Source: MVYY01 sp012517575
GTDB taxonomy: Bacteria; Bacteroidota; Bacteroidia; Bacteroidales; Paludibacteraceae
Length of the DNA stretch: 64,000 nucleotides
Reading direction: 5' to 3'
NCBI GenBank assembly: GCA_031629035.1
Contig: JAVLUG010000010.1
Location: 62,001-126,000 of the forward strand
Positions 34,346 to 44,302 of this stretch are shown in pieces. Below the pieces are notes generated by a model. The model saw nothing but the letters and a program-made list of their open reading frames with translations. It searched no databases and was not told where the DNA came from. The translations under genes and the position numbers were made by a program. Within the stretch, counting starts at the first letter, position 1. Each line of letters opens with the position of its first letter.

Positions 34346-35689
34346 ATGTCGAAAATTTATGATTTTACGCTGTCTTATGGCCTGTTCAAAAGTTACGTGA
34401 TGTTTGCCTTCAAAAGGTTTTTCAGCCGATACATTGTGATGGGAAAAGAAAATATTCCAGAGACTGGACCAATAATTCTTGCGCCCAATCATTTGAATGC
34501 ACTTATGGATGCGCTGGCAGCTATTTCGGTGGTTCCACACAAAATGCCTGTAGTATTTTTGGCTCGTTCCGATTATTTCAACAACAAATTGATTGCTCGT
34601 TTTTTGCATTTTTGCAAAATTTTGCCGGCTTTCCGTATGCGCGAAGGACTCGAAAACGTCGATAAAAACAATGATGTTTTTGAGGTTTGCGTTGATGTTC
34701 TGAACCATAATCAGGCCATTGGCATCATGCCGGAAGGAAATCAGGGAAGTAAACGAAAATTACGTCCGCTAGCGAAAGGAATTTTTCGCATTGCTTTTAT
34801 GGCACAAGAGAAATATGGCCATCAACCCGGAGTAAAAATCATTCCCATAGGTTTGGATTGGGGAAATATCGACAAATATGGTGAACACATTATCATAAAT
34901 GTAGGCAAGCCGATAGAAGTTTGTGAATACATGAATGAATATGAAGAAAATCAGCCAGTTGCAATTAATTCGCTTCGAGACAGACTACGAGAAGGGTTGA
35001 GTAATGTTACATTGGATATTGCTTCCGAAAAAAATTATGATTGTTTTGAAACGGCAACGATAGCAACAAATGCTGCAATGGTTGAGAAAATGAAACTTCC
35101 CAATACAGAAAAATATCGGTTTATTGCCCGCCAAAAAACTGCTCAGCAATTGCTTGAAATGGAAAAGAACAAACCGGAAGCCGTTGATAAATTGAATGAA
35201 ATTTGCAAGGAATACAGAGAAAATCTCCGTAAACTAAATGTGCCTTCCTGGTTGCTGGATAAAAATTTAAAAATTTCTTCCTTGCTGTTCGAAAGTTTAC
35301 TGCTTGTAGTAACTTTCCCATTTTTCATCATTGGTCTTGTTTTGAATGCATTACCTTTTTTCTCTCCCGATATTATCATGAAGGCTTTGCATATTAATTT
35401 TCCCGGCGGAAAAGGTTCTTTGCGTTTTGGATTAGGCATGGTAACTTTTCCTATATTTTATATTTTGCAGTCGGTACTATTCTACAAAAAAGTTAAGGAT
35501 TCCCTTTGGGCTGTGGCTGTATTTTTACCCTTACAATATTATTTGGGAAAATGTGCTTTTCTGTGGCATAAAAAATTCAGAAAACTTAAAGTGAAATTCC
35601 GTTATCACCAGCTGCAAGTTAAAAATTCGTTGGTATTACAACGTACCAAATTACTGCATGACGAAATTTTACAATTGGTGCAATCCTGA
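34346..35689 (+). CDS. PlsC-like 1-acyl-glycerol-phosphate acyltransferase family protein
   Basis: The 447-residue protein has an N-terminal acyltransferase domain (about 20-215) with the catalytic block APNHLNALMDAL (H-x5-D spacing typical of this subgroup) and the acceptor-binding MPEGNQGSKRKL segment. Two or more transmembrane helices follow (about 310-400). It would acylate a lysophospholipid or glycerol-phosphate at the membrane. The 249-bp gap before it is AT-rich with no clear promoter box. Confidence 0.88.
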   Translation: MSKIYDFTLSYGLFKSYVMFAFKRFFSRYIVMGKENIPETGPIILAPNHLNALMDALAAISVVPHKMPVVFLARSDYFNNKLIARFLHFCKILPAFRMREGLENVDKNNDVFEVCVDVLNHNQAIGIMPEGNQGSKRKLRPLAKGIFRIAFMAQEKYGHQPGVKIIPIGLDWGNIDKYGEHIIINVGKPIEVCEYMNEYEENQPVAINSLRDRLREGLSNVTLDIASEKNYDCFETATIATNAAMVEKMKLPNTEKYRFIARQKTAQQLLEMEKNKPEAVDKLNEICKEYRENLRKLNVPSWLLDKNLKISSLLFESLLLVVTFPFFIIGLVLNALPFFSPDIIMKALHINFPGGKGSLRFGLGMVTFPIFYILQSVLFYKKVKDSLWAVAVFLPLQYYLGKCAFLWHKKFRKLKVKFRYHQLQVKNSLVLQRTKLLHDEILQLVQS

Positions 35690-35695
35690 TAAAAA

Positions 35696-35747
35696 GACCG
35701 AATGACCTTTTTCACAATTAAAAATGAAAAAAGTCATTCAGTCTTAA
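35696..35747 (-). terminator. Terminator hairpin between convergent genes
   Basis: Arms GAATGAC...TTTTTCA (35700-35714) and TGAAAAA...GTCATTC (35725-35739) pair with one mismatch and extend into AAGAC/GTCTT. On the minus strand the stem is followed by TTTTT, so it ends the coiled-coil gene best; it may also stop the acyltransferase message. Confidence 0.65.
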
Positions 35748-35774
35748 AAAGTAAACGCTTGAAATTCTAAAAGT

Positions 35775-36317
35775 TTATTCCGACTTCAAATGGTTTTTAA
35801 CTTTTGAAATACCATTTTTCATTACATCGGAAATCTGTTTCCATGTTTCTTCCAAGTCTATCCGAATCAACGAAAACTTCTCTTCTGCCGATTCACTCCA
35901 CTCATTACAGTTTTTTAAAAGTTCTGTTCTTTTGGCTTCTAAATTTTCAATTTGAGCCCTATACTTTTCTCTTAAATCACCAGAAGTCTCATCCAATTTC
36001 GCTTGTAATTCTGCAATTTTGGAATCAAATTCCGACTGTTTCTGAGCGGCTTTTGACTTTAATTCATCTATTTGTGCAGCGTATTTTTCTTTCCATTCGT
36101 CGGAAGCCTGATCGAGTTGAGCCTGTAAATCTGAAATTTTTTTGGTAAATTCCCTACTTGCCTCCTCCGATTTTTGCTTTAATTCATCAATTTGAACTGC
36201 ATATTTTTCTTTCGATTCATTCAACAAACTTTCGAGTTTGACTTTCAGCTCCGAAATCCTGTCATTAATAACAGATTCCATGTCTTTTATTTTCTTGCTC
36301 CATTCTTCTTTTTGCAT
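35775..36317 (-). CDS. Coiled-coil protein built from a 40-residue repeat
   Basis: The 180-residue protein has no signal peptide and no membrane helix. It is almost entirely charged heptad-like helix, rich in Glu, Lys and Gln. An exact 40-residue period is visible: (K/R)EKY at residues 36-39, 76-79 and 116-119, with the phrases QIDELK and L-x-AQLD recurring at the same offsets. It resembles the sll1863-type stress-response coiled-coil proteins, but no function can be assigned. Start: ATG 36317; the upstream TTG is unlikely. It lies 153 bp after asnB on the same strand. Confidence 0.8.
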   Translation of the reverse strand: MQKEEWSKKIKDMESVINDRISELKVKLESLLNESKEKYAVQIDELKQKSEEASREFTKKISDLQAQLDQASDEWKEKYAAQIDELKSKAAQKQSEFDSKIAELQAKLDETSGDLREKYRAQIENLEAKRTELLKNCNEWSESAEEKFSLIRIDLEETWKQISDVMKNGISKVKNHLKSE

Positions 36318-36470
36318 AATTATCAATATTTAAAAGATTTGAAAAGAACTATTTACTTCATTTAGGGAAAGTTCTAAAATCTTTCGCAACAAAAAAAAAA
36401 TAACAACTTTCATACCAAAAAAATGGGCATCAGAAATTTTTAAACAACTAAAAACGATTAAAAAATTTGT

Positions 36471-38135
36471 TTAATAACCTTCTTTATGAATATTCTTCAC
36501 CGAGCGTCCCGAAGGATCAGCCATGTTTTTAAAAGAAGCATCCCACTCGAGGGCAATTGGAGTACTGCATGCAATAGAAGGTACCGAAGGCACACAAAGC
36601 GCTGCTGAATCGGACGGAAATAAATCAGAATAAATAGAACGATAATAATATTCCTCTTTTGTCATGGGCGGCTGAATGGGAAACTTTTCAGCGGCGTTTT
36701 CCATTTCTTCGTCGCTCACCAACTTGTTGGTCATTTCCTTTAATGAATCAATCCAATTGTAACCCACGCCATCCGAAAACTGCTCCTTTTGCCGCCATAC
36801 AATTTTTTCAGGCAAATAATTCTCAAACGCTTTACGCAAAATCCATTTTTCTATTTTCCCGTTTCCGGCCATTTTGTCTTTAGGGCTTAACCGCATGGCT
36901 ACATCCATAAATTCTTTGTCCAAAAAAGGAACACGTCCTTCCACTCCCCACGAGGCCAACGATTTATTGGCTCTCAAACAATCGTACAAATGCAAATTTT
37001 TGATTTTTCTGACGGTTTCCTTGTGAAATTCTTCAGGATTGGGCGCTTTGTGAAAATAAAGATAGCCCCCAAAGATTTCATCCGATCCTTCGCCCGACAG
37101 CACCATTTTAACACCCATCGACTTTATGAAACGTGCCAGCAAATACATGGGTGTACTGGCTCTCACAGTGGTTACATCATAAGTTTCGATATGATAAATG
37201 ACATCTCTTAAAGCATCCAATCCTTCCTGAACGGTAAAATGAATTTCATGATGGATGGTACCAATATGCTCGGCCACTTCACGCGCTGCTGCCAAATCGG
37301 GTGAACCTTCAAGTCCAATGGCAAATGAATGCAGTTGTGGCCACCATGCATCCTGAGTATTTCCACTTTCGATACGTTTGGGAGCAAATTTCTTTGCAAT
37401 TGCCGAAATTACGGAAGAATCCAACCCTCCCGAAAGCAACACACCATAAGGAACATCGGACATAAGCTGACGTTCGACAGCCGCTTCGAGCGCCTTGCGC
37501 AATTCTTCTATATTGCTCTCATTATCTTTAACATTTTCATAATTTTCCCAATCGCGTTGATACCATTGCGTAGGTTTCTCATCCAAACTATAATAATACT
37601 GTCCCGGAAGAAATTCTTCGATTCGGGTACAATAACCCTCCAATGCTTTTAATTCCGAAGCAACGAAATAAGTTCCATCTTTGTCCCATCCCTGATAAAG
37701 AGGGACGATACCGATGTGATCGCGTCCAATAAAAAAAGCATCTTTTTCAATATCGTAAAGTGCAAAAGCAAATATTCCATTCAAATCATCCAAAAAATAG
37801 GGACCTTTTTCACGATACAAGGCTAAAATTACTTCACAATCCGATTTTGTAAGAAATTCATATTTCCCTTCAAACTGTTTTCTAATCTCTTGATGATTAT
37901 AAATTTCGCCATTTACGGCAAGTACCAATTTCCCATCTTTACTGTATAAAGGCTGTTTCCCTGATTCCGGGTCTACAATAGACAGGCGTTCATGCGCCAA
38001 AATCGCCTTGTCGTTGCTGAAAATTCCTGACCAATCGGGACCGCGATGTCTCACTCTCTTTGACATCTGTAAAACCTGAGGACGCAGTTCCTGAGAATTT
38101 CTCTTTATATCGAAAGCACAAACTATTCCACACAT
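36471..38135 (-). CDS. asnB: Asparagine synthetase B (glutamine-hydrolysing)
   Basis: AsnB makes asparagine from aspartate, ATP and glutamine. The 554-residue protein begins MCGIV, with Cys2 as the glutaminase nucleophile, has RHRGPDWSG and VNGEIYNH in the class II amidotransferase domain, and the ATP-pyrophosphatase motif GVLLSGGLDSSVISA followed by MVLSGEGSDEIFGGY. The length equals that of E. coli AsnB. It follows gltD by 37 bp, so it is probably in the gltBD message and draws glutamine and aspartate from the same nitrogen pathway. Confidence 0.96.
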   Translation of the reverse strand: MCGIVCAFDIKRNSQELRPQVLQMSKRVRHRGPDWSGIFSNDKAILAHERLSIVDPESGKQPLYSKDGKLVLAVNGEIYNHQEIRKQFEGKYEFLTKSDCEVILALYREKGPYFLDDLNGIFAFALYDIEKDAFFIGRDHIGIVPLYQGWDKDGTYFVASELKALEGYCTRIEEFLPGQYYYSLDEKPTQWYQRDWENYENVKDNESNIEELRKALEAAVERQLMSDVPYGVLLSGGLDSSVISAIAKKFAPKRIESGNTQDAWWPQLHSFAIGLEGSPDLAAAREVAEHIGTIHHEIHFTVQEGLDALRDVIYHIETYDVTTVRASTPMYLLARFIKSMGVKMVLSGEGSDEIFGGYLYFHKAPNPEEFHKETVRKIKNLHLYDCLRANKSLASWGVEGRVPFLDKEFMDVAMRLSPKDKMAGNGKIEKWILRKAFENYLPEKIVWRQKEQFSDGVGYNWIDSLKEMTNKLVSDEEMENAAEKFPIQPPMTKEEYYYRSIYSDLFPSDSAALCVPSVPSIACSTPIALEWDASFKNMADPSGRSVKNIHKEGY

Positions 38136-38172
38136 ATTTCTGTCATTCTTCTTTTATGAAAAAATTTTAAAT

Positions 38173-39603
38173 TCACTTCTGCTGCTCTTGGCGGAAGAAA
38201 TTATGAATATTTTCGGCTGCTTTTCGTCCTGAAGCAATGGCTCTAACTACCAAACTTGCTCCTATTACCGAATCTCCTGTAGCAAAAATTCTATCTACTG
38301 AAGTTTTACCATTTCTGTCAACTTCTATATTTCCTCTACTGTCATATTTTACTCCCAATTCATTGAGCAAACCTTCGTGCACAGGATGCAAAAATCCCAA
38401 TGCCAGCAAAACCAAATCTGCCTTAATGATTTCTGTTTTCCCTGTAGAAACCATTGTCATTCGCCCATTATCTTCCTTATGCCATTCTACTTCTTCAATC
38501 AAAACTTCCGATACGTGTCCATTTTTCCCAATAAACGCTTTGGTATTCAGACACCAACGCCTGGTACAACCTTCTTCGTGTGAGCTGGAAGTTTTTAAAA
38601 TCAACGGATAATAAGGCCAAGGTGTGTCAGGATTTTTTCCAATCGGTGGTTGAGGTAAAATTTCTATCTGAGTAACTTTTATGGCTCCTTGTCTGATTGA
38701 CGTTCCCACACAATCGGAACCGGTATCGCCACCTCCAATTACCAATACCTGTTTGTTTTTCGCCGAAATAATTTCTGTGCCTTGCATTGTTTCTCCAAGC
38801 AACTTTTTGTTTTGCTGACTCAAAAAATCCATAGCAAAATGAATTCCTTTCATTTCTCTTCCTTCTGCCTGAATATCACGTGGTTGTCCTGCTCCAACAG
38901 CTATGCAGATTGCATCAAAACTGTCCAACAGTTCTTTTACAGTAATATTATTCCCAACTTCCATATTGGTTCTGAATGTGATTCCTTCTTCTTCCATCAA
39001 ATTTAATCGTCTATCAATTACATTTTTAGCCAGTTTAAAATTAGGAATGCCATAGCGCAACAAACCACCGGGATGAGTATCTTTTTCAAAAACAGTTACA
39101 GAATATCCTTTTCTATTCAATTGCTGGGCAGCAGCCAAACCTGCAGGTCCTGAACCAATTACAGCAACTTTTTTTGCTATTCTTTTTCTTGGAGGATGGG
39201 CTTTAATCATACCTTCATTAAAAGCAATTTCGGTAATAGCAGCTTCATTTTCACGAATAGTTAACGGTGCTTCATGTAACGACAATACACACGACTTTTC
39301 ACAAGGAGCCGGACAAACTCTTCCGGTAAATTCCGGAAAATTATTGGTTTCCTGTAAAACATCAATAGCTTCCTGCCATTTCTCCTTATAGATCAGATCC
39401 TGCCATTCAGGCATTTTATTTCCGAGTGGACATGCCCAATGACAAAACGGAACTCCACAATCCATACATCTCGAAGCCTGAAGTTTCCTGTCTTCACGAT
39501 TCAGGGTTTGTTCCACTTCCCCAAAATCATAAATTCTTTCATGTACAGGCCGATAACCGGCTTCTTTACGTGGAATATATAAAAATGCTTTCGGATTTCC
39601 CAT
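38173..39603 (-). CDS. gltD: Glutamate synthase small subunit
   Basis: GltD takes electrons from NAD(P)H through FAD and Fe-S centres to the GltB subunit. The 476-residue protein starts MGNPKAFLYIPRKEAGYRP and has an N-terminal cysteine cluster (CMDCGVPFCHWACP and CPAPCEKSC) for two [4Fe-4S] centres, an FAD Rossmann motif GSGPAGLAAAQQL, and an NAD(P)H motif VIGGGDTGSDC. The frame extends to a TTG at 39633, but ATG 39603 gives the standard start. It lies 39 bp after gltB. Confidence 0.96.
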   Translation of the reverse strand: MGNPKAFLYIPRKEAGYRPVHERIYDFGEVEQTLNREDRKLQASRCMDCGVPFCHWACPLGNKMPEWQDLIYKEKWQEAIDVLQETNNFPEFTGRVCPAPCEKSCVLSLHEAPLTIRENEAAITEIAFNEGMIKAHPPRKRIAKKVAVIGSGPAGLAAAQQLNRKGYSVTVFEKDTHPGGLLRYGIPNFKLAKNVIDRRLNLMEEEGITFRTNMEVGNNITVKELLDSFDAICIAVGAGQPRDIQAEGREMKGIHFAMDFLSQQNKKLLGETMQGTEIISAKNKQVLVIGGGDTGSDCVGTSIRQGAIKVTQIEILPQPPIGKNPDTPWPYYPLILKTSSSHEEGCTRRWCLNTKAFIGKNGHVSEVLIEEVEWHKEDNGRMTMVSTGKTEIIKADLVLLALGFLHPVHEGLLNELGVKYDSRGNIEVDRNGKTSVDRIFATGDSVIGASLVVRAIASGRKAAENIHNFFRQEQQK

Positions 39604-39642
39604 ATTTGTAAAATTTAAAATTTTATTGATCAACAGGTTACA

Positions 39643-42600
39643 TTAATAATCTCGTTCTACCTGCTCAATTTTTTTATTAATTGCCTGAATCTTTTCTTCC
39701 TGCAAAACTTTCTTGTACTCAATAGGAGTAACTTTCAGAAATTTTTCAGAATATTCCAACCAATTATCCAAAATACGTTTGGCTAATGGACTGCCGGTAT
39801 ATTTATAATGCTTTGAAATCAAATCGTGAAGTTCTTTGTTATCAGCCATTTCTTCGATAAGAGAGAGTTCCACCATTTCCATGTTACAAAACATATCAAA
39901 TTTGCCGTCTTCATCCAGCACATAAGCTATTCCTCCACTCATCCCTGCGGCAAAGTTTCTGCCTGTTTTTCCCAACACAACGGTTCTTCCTCCCGTCATG
40001 TATTCGCAGCAATGGTCTCCGGCTCCTTCAACAACGGCAAAAGCTCCCGAATTTCTCACACAAAAACGTTCGCCCACTATACCATTGATGTACACTTCAC
40101 CCGAAGTAGCCCCATAAAGAAGCGTATTACCGGCAATAATATTTTTTTCTGGGACAAAAGTACTTTCCTTTGGTGGAACTACGATAATTTTACCACCCGA
40201 AAGACCTTTCCCGAGGTAATCGTTTGCATCGCCTTCGAGACGCAGCGTAATGCCTTTGGAAAGAAAAGCGCCAAAACTTTGGCCTGCAGAACCTTCCAAC
40301 TGAATTTGAACCGTATCTTCCGGCAATCCAGCCTGTCCGTAACGTTTGGCTATTTCTCCCGAAAGCATGGCTCCTGTGGTCCGATCCGTATTTCTTACTT
40401 TATGCCTAATTTTAACGGGAATACACTGTTCAATGGCCGGCATGGCTTCGGAAATTAATACTCTATCGAGCACCTGATCGATTTTGTGCTCCTGATTTTT
40501 TATTTTTCTGATGGCATTTTCTTCTGCCTGCTTCGGCTTAAAAAGAATTTTGGACAAATCGACCTTTTCAATTTTTGAATTCGTTTTAATTTCTTTCCGC
40601 ACCAATAATTCTGTGTGTCCGATAATTTCATCCAGACTTCTGTAACCCATTTGAGCCAAATGTTCTCTAACTTCTTGCGCCAAAAAGGTAAAGAAATTTA
40701 TCAGATATTCATATCTTCCATTGAAATGTTTGCGAAGTTCGTCGTTTTGTGTAGCTACGCCTGTAGGACAGGTATTAACATGACATTTTCTCATCATGAC
40801 GCATCCCAAAACAATGAGGGCGCTGGTAGCAAAACCATATTCTTCTGCTCCCAACAAAGCAGAAATTACAATATCCCTTCCTGTTTTCAGCTGCCCATCC
40901 GTTTGTAAACGAATTTGACCACGCAAATTATTGATCACTAACGTTTGTTGCACTTCAGCAAGACCAATTTCCTGTGGAAGTCCGGCGTGTTTAATAGAAC
41001 TGGCGGGGCTTGCTCCGGTACCTCCTTCTGCTCCACTGATAAGAATCAAATCAGCTTTGGCCTTAGCTACTCCGGCAGCAATAGTTCCTACTCCACTTTC
41101 CGAAACAAGTTTTACACTGATCATAGCCGAAGGATTGATGTTTTTTAAGTCAAAAATCAGTTGGGCAAGATCTTCAATGGAATAAATATCGTGATGAGGA
41201 GGCGGAGAAATCAAAGAAATACCGGGAATGGAATGCCGGGTTTTTGCAATTATGTTATCGACTTTGTATCCTGGAAGTTGTCCGCCTTCACCCGGCTTTG
41301 CCCCTTGAGCTATTTTAATTTGAATTTCGTCGGCATTTACCAGATATTCGGCTGTAACTCCAAACCTGCCGGAAGCAACCTGCTTAATAGCACTACGGGT
41401 ACTTAAACCATCCGGCCGTAATTTATAACGTTCAGGATCTTCTCCTCCTTCTCCTGTATTACTTCTTCCTCCAATTTTATTCATTGCCATTGCCAACGCT
41501 TCATGCGCTTCCCTGCTAATAGAACCAAACGACATGGCTCCCGTAACAAACCGTTTCATAATTTTTTCGACAGGCTCTACTTCGTTCAAATCTATGGGAT
41601 TGCGCTTATAATCAAGTAAATCGCGAATAAAAATGGTTTCCGGTTTGTTATCTATAATGGAGGAATATTCTTTAAATTTTGCATAATCTCCGGTTCGTGT
41701 AGCAATTCGCAAACGGGCTATTGTCTCCGGATTCCATGCATGTTTTTCGCCTTCTACACGAAAAGAATAAAAACCGAGATTCTTCAAGCGATTTTCTTCA
41801 TCAATTTCAGGATCAAAAGCTTTCCAATAAGGAAACAATGCTTCATTGGCCAAATCGGTCATGTCTATTCCTTCGATTTTGGAAGTTACTCCCTTAAAAT
41901 ATTTATTCAGCACAGAAGTCGAAATACCCACCGCTTCAAAAATTTGGGCTCCGCGATAACTTCGTAATGTGGAAATTCCCATTTTCGAAAGAATTTTCAA
42001 AAGCCCCTTGTTCACAGCTTTTACATAATTTGATTCGGCAGTATGGAAATCGAGTTTGATATCGTTCGACTTAATGCGTTCGTTGATAACGGCAAAAGCC
42101 ATGTAAGGATTAATTGCATTGGCACCAAAACCAAACAGCAAAGCAAAGTGCATTATTTCACGCGGTTCTCCGCTCTCAACAATTATATCGGTTTGCATCC
42201 GCTTCCGCTTGTCCACAAGATAATGATGAACTGCAGAAACTGCCAGCAATGAAGGGATTGGAGCATGTTCCTCATCTACTCCTCTGTCGCTCAAAACAAT
42301 ATAATTTTTCCCTTCATCTACCGCTTTTTCTACGGAAAGACAAAGCTCATCAACTGCCTTCATCAAACCATTCGATCCTTCCTTTGGATTGAAAAGCATA
42401 GGTAAAACTGCTGTAGAAAACCCTTTGTAGCGTAAATTCAGTAAAATATCGAATTGAGTATTAGTCAAAACCGGACTTTTCAGCTTTACCATTTTGCAAA
42501 GCTCCGAAACAGGTTCGAGCAAATTTTTATGAATCGAACCAACATAACCGGTTAACGACATGACCAACTCTTCACGAATCGAATCTATCGGCGGGTTAGT

Positions 42601-44163
42601 AACTTGAGCGAATTGCTGACGGAAATAATTGAATAAGCGTTGAGGTTTTTCGGAGAAAACTGCTAAAGGAGTGTCATTTCCCATCGATGAAGTAGGCTCT
42701 TTTCCTTCAGTAGCCATCGGGAGCATAAGCAATTCGACATCTTCTTTTGAATAACCGAAAGCCGTAAGCAAACTCTGATAATTCTTTATTTCAGGCTTTA
42801 CACTTCTTCCCGAAGAAATTTCATCAAGATTGATTCGGTTTCTATCCAACCAATCGATATAAGGAAAAGCATTGGCTATTTGTTCTTTTAATTCTTCATC
42901 ATAGTAAATTCGTCCTTCTTCGGTATCCACCATCAGAATTTTACCTGGCTTGAGCCGTCCCTTTTCTTTAATATTTTCCGGTTCAAACTCAATGGTACCG
43001 GTTTCGGAAGCAATAATCATCATACCATCATTGGTAATTAAATAGCGGGCTGGTCGCAAACCGTTTCGGTCAAGCATACCGCCAGCATAGCGTCCGTCGC
43101 TGAAAAGTAACGTTGCCGGGCCATCCCATGGTTCCATAAACATGCTGTGATATTCATAAAAACCTCTCAATTCTTCAGAAATAGGATTTTTTTGATTCCA
43201 ACTTTCAGGCACCAACATGGCCAATGCGTGAGGTAAACTTTTGCCTGCCATAACCAAAAACTCAAAAACATTGTCCAATGAAGCGCTATCGCTCATTGCT
43301 GGCTGCACAATGGGAAACAAAGGTTTCAAATCGCCCAGCAATTCAGATTTCAACACACTTTCACGCGCTTCCATCCACAAACGATTACCTCTCACTGTAT
43401 TGATTTCACCGTTATGTGCCAACATTCTGAAAGGTTGTGCCAAATCCCATGTTGGAAAAGTATTGGTACTGAAGCGAGAATGAACTAAAGCAATGGCACT
43501 GGTAAAATTGGGATTGGTTAAATCGGTGTAATAGTCGCGCAATTGCAATGAAGTAAGCATTCCTTTATAAATCAACACTTTGGTTGAAAGGCTCACCATA
43601 TAAAAACTTCTTCTGTTGGTAAGATTGGATTTTGTAATTGAATTTTCAATTTTTTTTCTTACCTGATAGAGTTTTCTTTCCAACTCTTCCTGACGAAGAG
43701 TTCCGGTAACAAATATTTGTTTTATCTGAGGTTCGTTGGATGCAGAAATTTCACCCAAAATATCACTGTTAACGGGAACATCGCGAACTGCCAGCAAATG
43801 AAGATTCTCCTCTTCAACATTTTCCTTAATAATACGTAAACAAAGTTCCGCTTCTTTTTTCTCACGCGGCAAAAACACCAGACCTGTGCCATATTTCCCG
43901 ATAGCGGGAACAGGAATACCTTGTAGCAGGATAAATTCGTGAGGTATTTGTACCAGCATGCCTGCTCCGTCTCCGGTTTTGTTGTCGGCGCTTTCTGCTC
44001 CTCTATGTACCATGTTTTCAAGCACCTGCAAACCATTTTCAATAATTTCGTGAGATTTTTCTCCCGAAATATTTACAACTAAACCGACACCGCAGGAATC
44101 ATGCTCATTCTGAAAAGAATACAAAGATTGCTGGTCGTATTCATCTAAATTTAAAGGATTCAT
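39643..44163 (-). CDS. gltB: Glutamate synthase large subunit
   Basis: GltB transfers the amide nitrogen of glutamine to 2-oxoglutarate, giving two glutamates. The 1506-residue protein has a short propeptide, then the amidotransferase domain whose mature N-terminus is Cys24 (HDSCGVGLV), the FMN-binding synthase domain (GGRSNTGEGGEDPERY, GGTGASPASS), the 3Fe-4S cysteines in CVMMRKCHVNTCPTG, and the C-terminal beta-helix (GXXGXXXG repeats). The ATG at 44163 is preferred over a TTG two codons upstream. A perfect inverted repeat precedes the gene by 31 bp. Confidence 0.97.
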   Translation of the reverse strand: MNPLNLDEYDQQSLYSFQNEHDSCGVGLVVNISGEKSHEIIENGLQVLENMVHRGAESADNKTGDGAGMLVQIPHEFILLQGIPVPAIGKYGTGLVFLPREKKEAELCLRIIKENVEEENLHLLAVRDVPVNSDILGEISASNEPQIKQIFVTGTLRQEELERKLYQVRKKIENSITKSNLTNRRSFYMVSLSTKVLIYKGMLTSLQLRDYYTDLTNPNFTSAIALVHSRFSTNTFPTWDLAQPFRMLAHNGEINTVRGNRLWMEARESVLKSELLGDLKPLFPIVQPAMSDSASLDNVFEFLVMAGKSLPHALAMLVPESWNQKNPISEELRGFYEYHSMFMEPWDGPATLLFSDGRYAGGMLDRNGLRPARYLITNDGMMIIASETGTIEFEPENIKEKGRLKPGKILMVDTEEGRIYYDEELKEQIANAFPYIDWLDRNRINLDEISSGRSVKPEIKNYQSLLTAFGYSKEDVELLMLPMATEGKEPTSSMGNDTPLAVFSEKPQRLFNYFRQQFAQVTNPPIDSIREELVMSLTGYVGSIHKNLLEPVSELCKMVKLKSPVLTNTQFDILLNLRYKGFSTAVLPMLFNPKEGSNGLMKAVDELCLSVEKAVDEGKNYIVLSDRGVDEEHAPIPSLLAVSAVHHYLVDKRKRMQTDIIVESGEPREIMHFALLFGFGANAINPYMAFAVINERIKSNDIKLDFHTAESNYVKAVNKGLLKILSKMGISTLRSYRGAQIFEAVGISTSVLNKYFKGVTSKIEGIDMTDLANEALFPYWKAFDPEIDEENRLKNLGFYSFRVEGEKHAWNPETIARLRIATRTGDYAKFKEYSSIIDNKPETIFIRDLLDYKRNPIDLNEVEPVEKIMKRFVTGAMSFGSISREAHEALAMAMNKIGGRSNTGEGGEDPERYKLRPDGLSTRSAIKQVASGRFGVTAEYLVNADEIQIKIAQGAKPGEGGQLPGYKVDNIIAKTRHSIPGISLISPPPHHDIYSIEDLAQLIFDLKNINPSAMISVKLVSESGVGTIAAGVAKAKADLILISGAEGGTGASPASSIKHAGLPQEIGLAEVQQTLVINNLRGQIRLQTDGQLKTGRDIVISALLGAEEYGFATSALIVLGCVMMRKCHVNTCPTGVATQNDELRKHFNGRYEYLINFFTFLAQEVREHLAQMGYRSLDEIIGHTELLVRKEIKTNSKIEKVDLSKILFKPKQAEENAIRKIKNQEHKIDQVLDRVLISEAMPAIEQCIPVKIRHKVRNTDRTTGAMLSGEIAKRYGQAGLPEDTVQIQLEGSAGQSFGAFLSKGITLRLEGDANDYLGKGLSGGKIIVVPPKESTFVPEKNIIAGNTLLYGATSGEVYINGIVGERFCVRNSGAFAVVEGAGDHCCEYMTGGRTVVLGKTGRNFAAGMSGGIAYVLDEDGKFDMFCNMEMVELSLIEEMADNKELHDLISKHYKYTGSPLAKRILDNWLEYSEKFLKVTPIEYKKVLQEEKIQAINKKIEQVERDY

Positions 44164-44193
44164 AATCAATTTTTAATTTTATAGAGAGATAGG

Positions 44194-44237
44194 TTCAAAA
44201 ATTGTCAACTGTTGTCTTGCAGTTGACAATTTTTGAA
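44194..44237 (-). promoter_or_regulatory. Perfect 18-bp inverted repeat between glnN and gltB
   Basis: Two 18-bp arms (44194-44211 and 44220-44237, core TTGTCAACTG and CAGTTGACAA) match without error around an 8-nt centre. The position, 31 bp before gltB and 66 bp after glnN, allows an operator, a transcript-end hairpin for glnN (five T within the second arm), or an RNA-level attenuator. There is no long T-run after the stem. Confidence 0.6.
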
Positions 44238-44302
44238 AAAATGACTAATCAATGAGTGAAAGAAAATAAAAAATTTAATGAAAAAGGATTTTTAGGGAAA
44301 AC

